Assembly (NCBI GenBank): GCA_902772745.1
Contig: CACYBV010000089.1
Location: 1 to 6,193 of the forward strand
DNA length: 6,193 nucleotides
From: an uncultured Eubacteriales bacterium
GTDB taxonomy: Bacteria; Bacillota; Clostridia; Lachnospirales; Lachnospiraceae
Direction of reading: 5' to 3'
In this document: positions 5,828 through 6,193 of the stretch, piece after piece
Numbering within the stretch: the first letter of the stretch is position 1
How the letters are laid out: each line of letters begins with the position of its first letter
Program-made: the position numbers and the translations under genes
The notes under the pieces: generated by a model
What the model saw: only the letters and a program-made list of their open reading frames with translations
Told to the model about the DNA's origin: nothing
The model's database searches: none

Positions 5828-6193
5828 ATGGCAGCGATTGATTTTGCGAAGTACGGTATCGAGAATGTAGGAAAGGTTTACTACAACCCCTCTTACGAAG
5901 ATCTGTTCAAGGATGAAATGAATCCGGATCTCACCGGTTTTGACAAAGGTCAGCTCACCGAGCTCGGCGCCGTCAACGTCATGACCGGCATCTATACCGG
6001 CCGTTCCCCCAAAGACAAGTTCATCGTCATGGATGAAAACAGCAAGGATACCGTCTGGTGGAATTCCCCCGAATATCCGAACGACAACCACGTCGCGACC
6101 CAGGAAGCCTGGGCAGCCTGCAAGGAAATCGCTCTGAAGCAGCTTTCCGGCAAGGACCTCTACGTCGTTGACGCGTTCTGCGGTGCGAACAAG
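5828..6193 (+). CDS. pckA: Phosphoenolpyruvate carboxykinase (ATP), N-terminal part
   Basis: The first 122 codons are present and the gene runs off the right edge (the family is ~520-540 aa). It catalyses oxaloacetate + ATP = PEP + ADP + CO2 in the cytoplasm: gluconeogenesis, or in many anaerobes the reverse CO2-fixing, ATP-forming step toward succinate/fumarate. Seen: VMTGIYTGRSPKDKFIVMDE (residues ~51-70), KDTVWWNSPEYPNDN (~73-87) and QLSGKDLYVVDAFCGANK (~105-122), matching the N-terminal domain of ATP-type PckA. Arg59 in TGRSPKDK corresponds to the substrate-binding Arg65 of the E. coli enzyme; the P-loop and metal ligands lie beyond the window. The ATG at 5828 follows AAAGAGG by 10 nt. 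It has its own strong promoter and is divergent from the NimA-like gene. Confidence 0.95.
   Translation, partial: MAAIDFAKYGIENVGKVYYNPSYEDLFKDEMNPDLTGFDKGQLTELGAVNVMTGIYTGRSPKDKFIVMDENSKDTVWWNSPEYPNDNHVATQEAWAACKEIALKQLSGKDLYVVDAFCGANK

Noticed and set aside
5777..6091. A 104-codon minus-strand open frame
   Set aside because: It is antisense to the start of pckA, which is clearly coding, and has no family signal.
1..6193. tRNA, rRNA, CRISPR array, transposase or phage genes
   Set aside because: No clover-leaf, rRNA-like stretch, regular spaced repeats or mobile-element protein was visible on either strand.

Overview
The window looks like the chromosome of an anaerobic Firmicute, most likely a gut- or rumen-associated Clostridia member (Lachnospiraceae-like). 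This is inferred from protein style, strong AGGAGG ribosome binding sites, consensus sigma-A-type promoters, moderate GC content, a cytoplasmic GH29 alpha-L-fucosidase, a clostridial-type MATE exporter, a NimA-like flavin-fold protein and ATP-type PEP carboxykinase. The species cannot be named from the sequence alone.

Layout. Positions 1-3433 hold a minus-strand cluster read right to left: a MATE exporter (TTG start, strong promoter at 3469-3497), then 26 nt later a GH29 alpha-L-fucosidase, then after a 135-nt gap an S66 LD-carboxypeptidase/MccF-like peptidase that runs off the left edge. Positions 3507-4898 hold a plus-strand gene of 463 codons that I do not recognise. Its start is poorly defined, and an 11-bp tandem repeat lies at the start region. 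Immediately after its stop codon, on the opposite strand, is a broken Gfo/Idh/MocA oxidoreductase gene. Only the first ~36 codons (the Rossmann dinucleotide-binding motif) remain, yet its ribosome binding site and a plausible promoter survive. The unknown gene's 3' end is therefore a rearrangement junction.

To the right, 5134-5616 (minus) encodes a NimA-like pyridoxamine-phosphate-oxidase-fold protein. It is divergently transcribed from pckA (ATP-dependent PEP carboxykinase, from 5828, running off the right edge). The 211-nt space between them carries two good promoters and a near-perfect operator-like dyad between them.

How they fit together. Fucosidase plus MATE form a likely operon for handling fucosylated glycans or glycosides. 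The peptidase may be cotranscribed with them. pckA is central gluconeogenic/fermentative metabolism. The points most worth following are the unknown 463-aa protein at a junction that truncates an oxidoreductase, the long inverted repeat around the surviving oxidoreductase promoter, and the shared dyad in the nim/pckA divergent promoter region.
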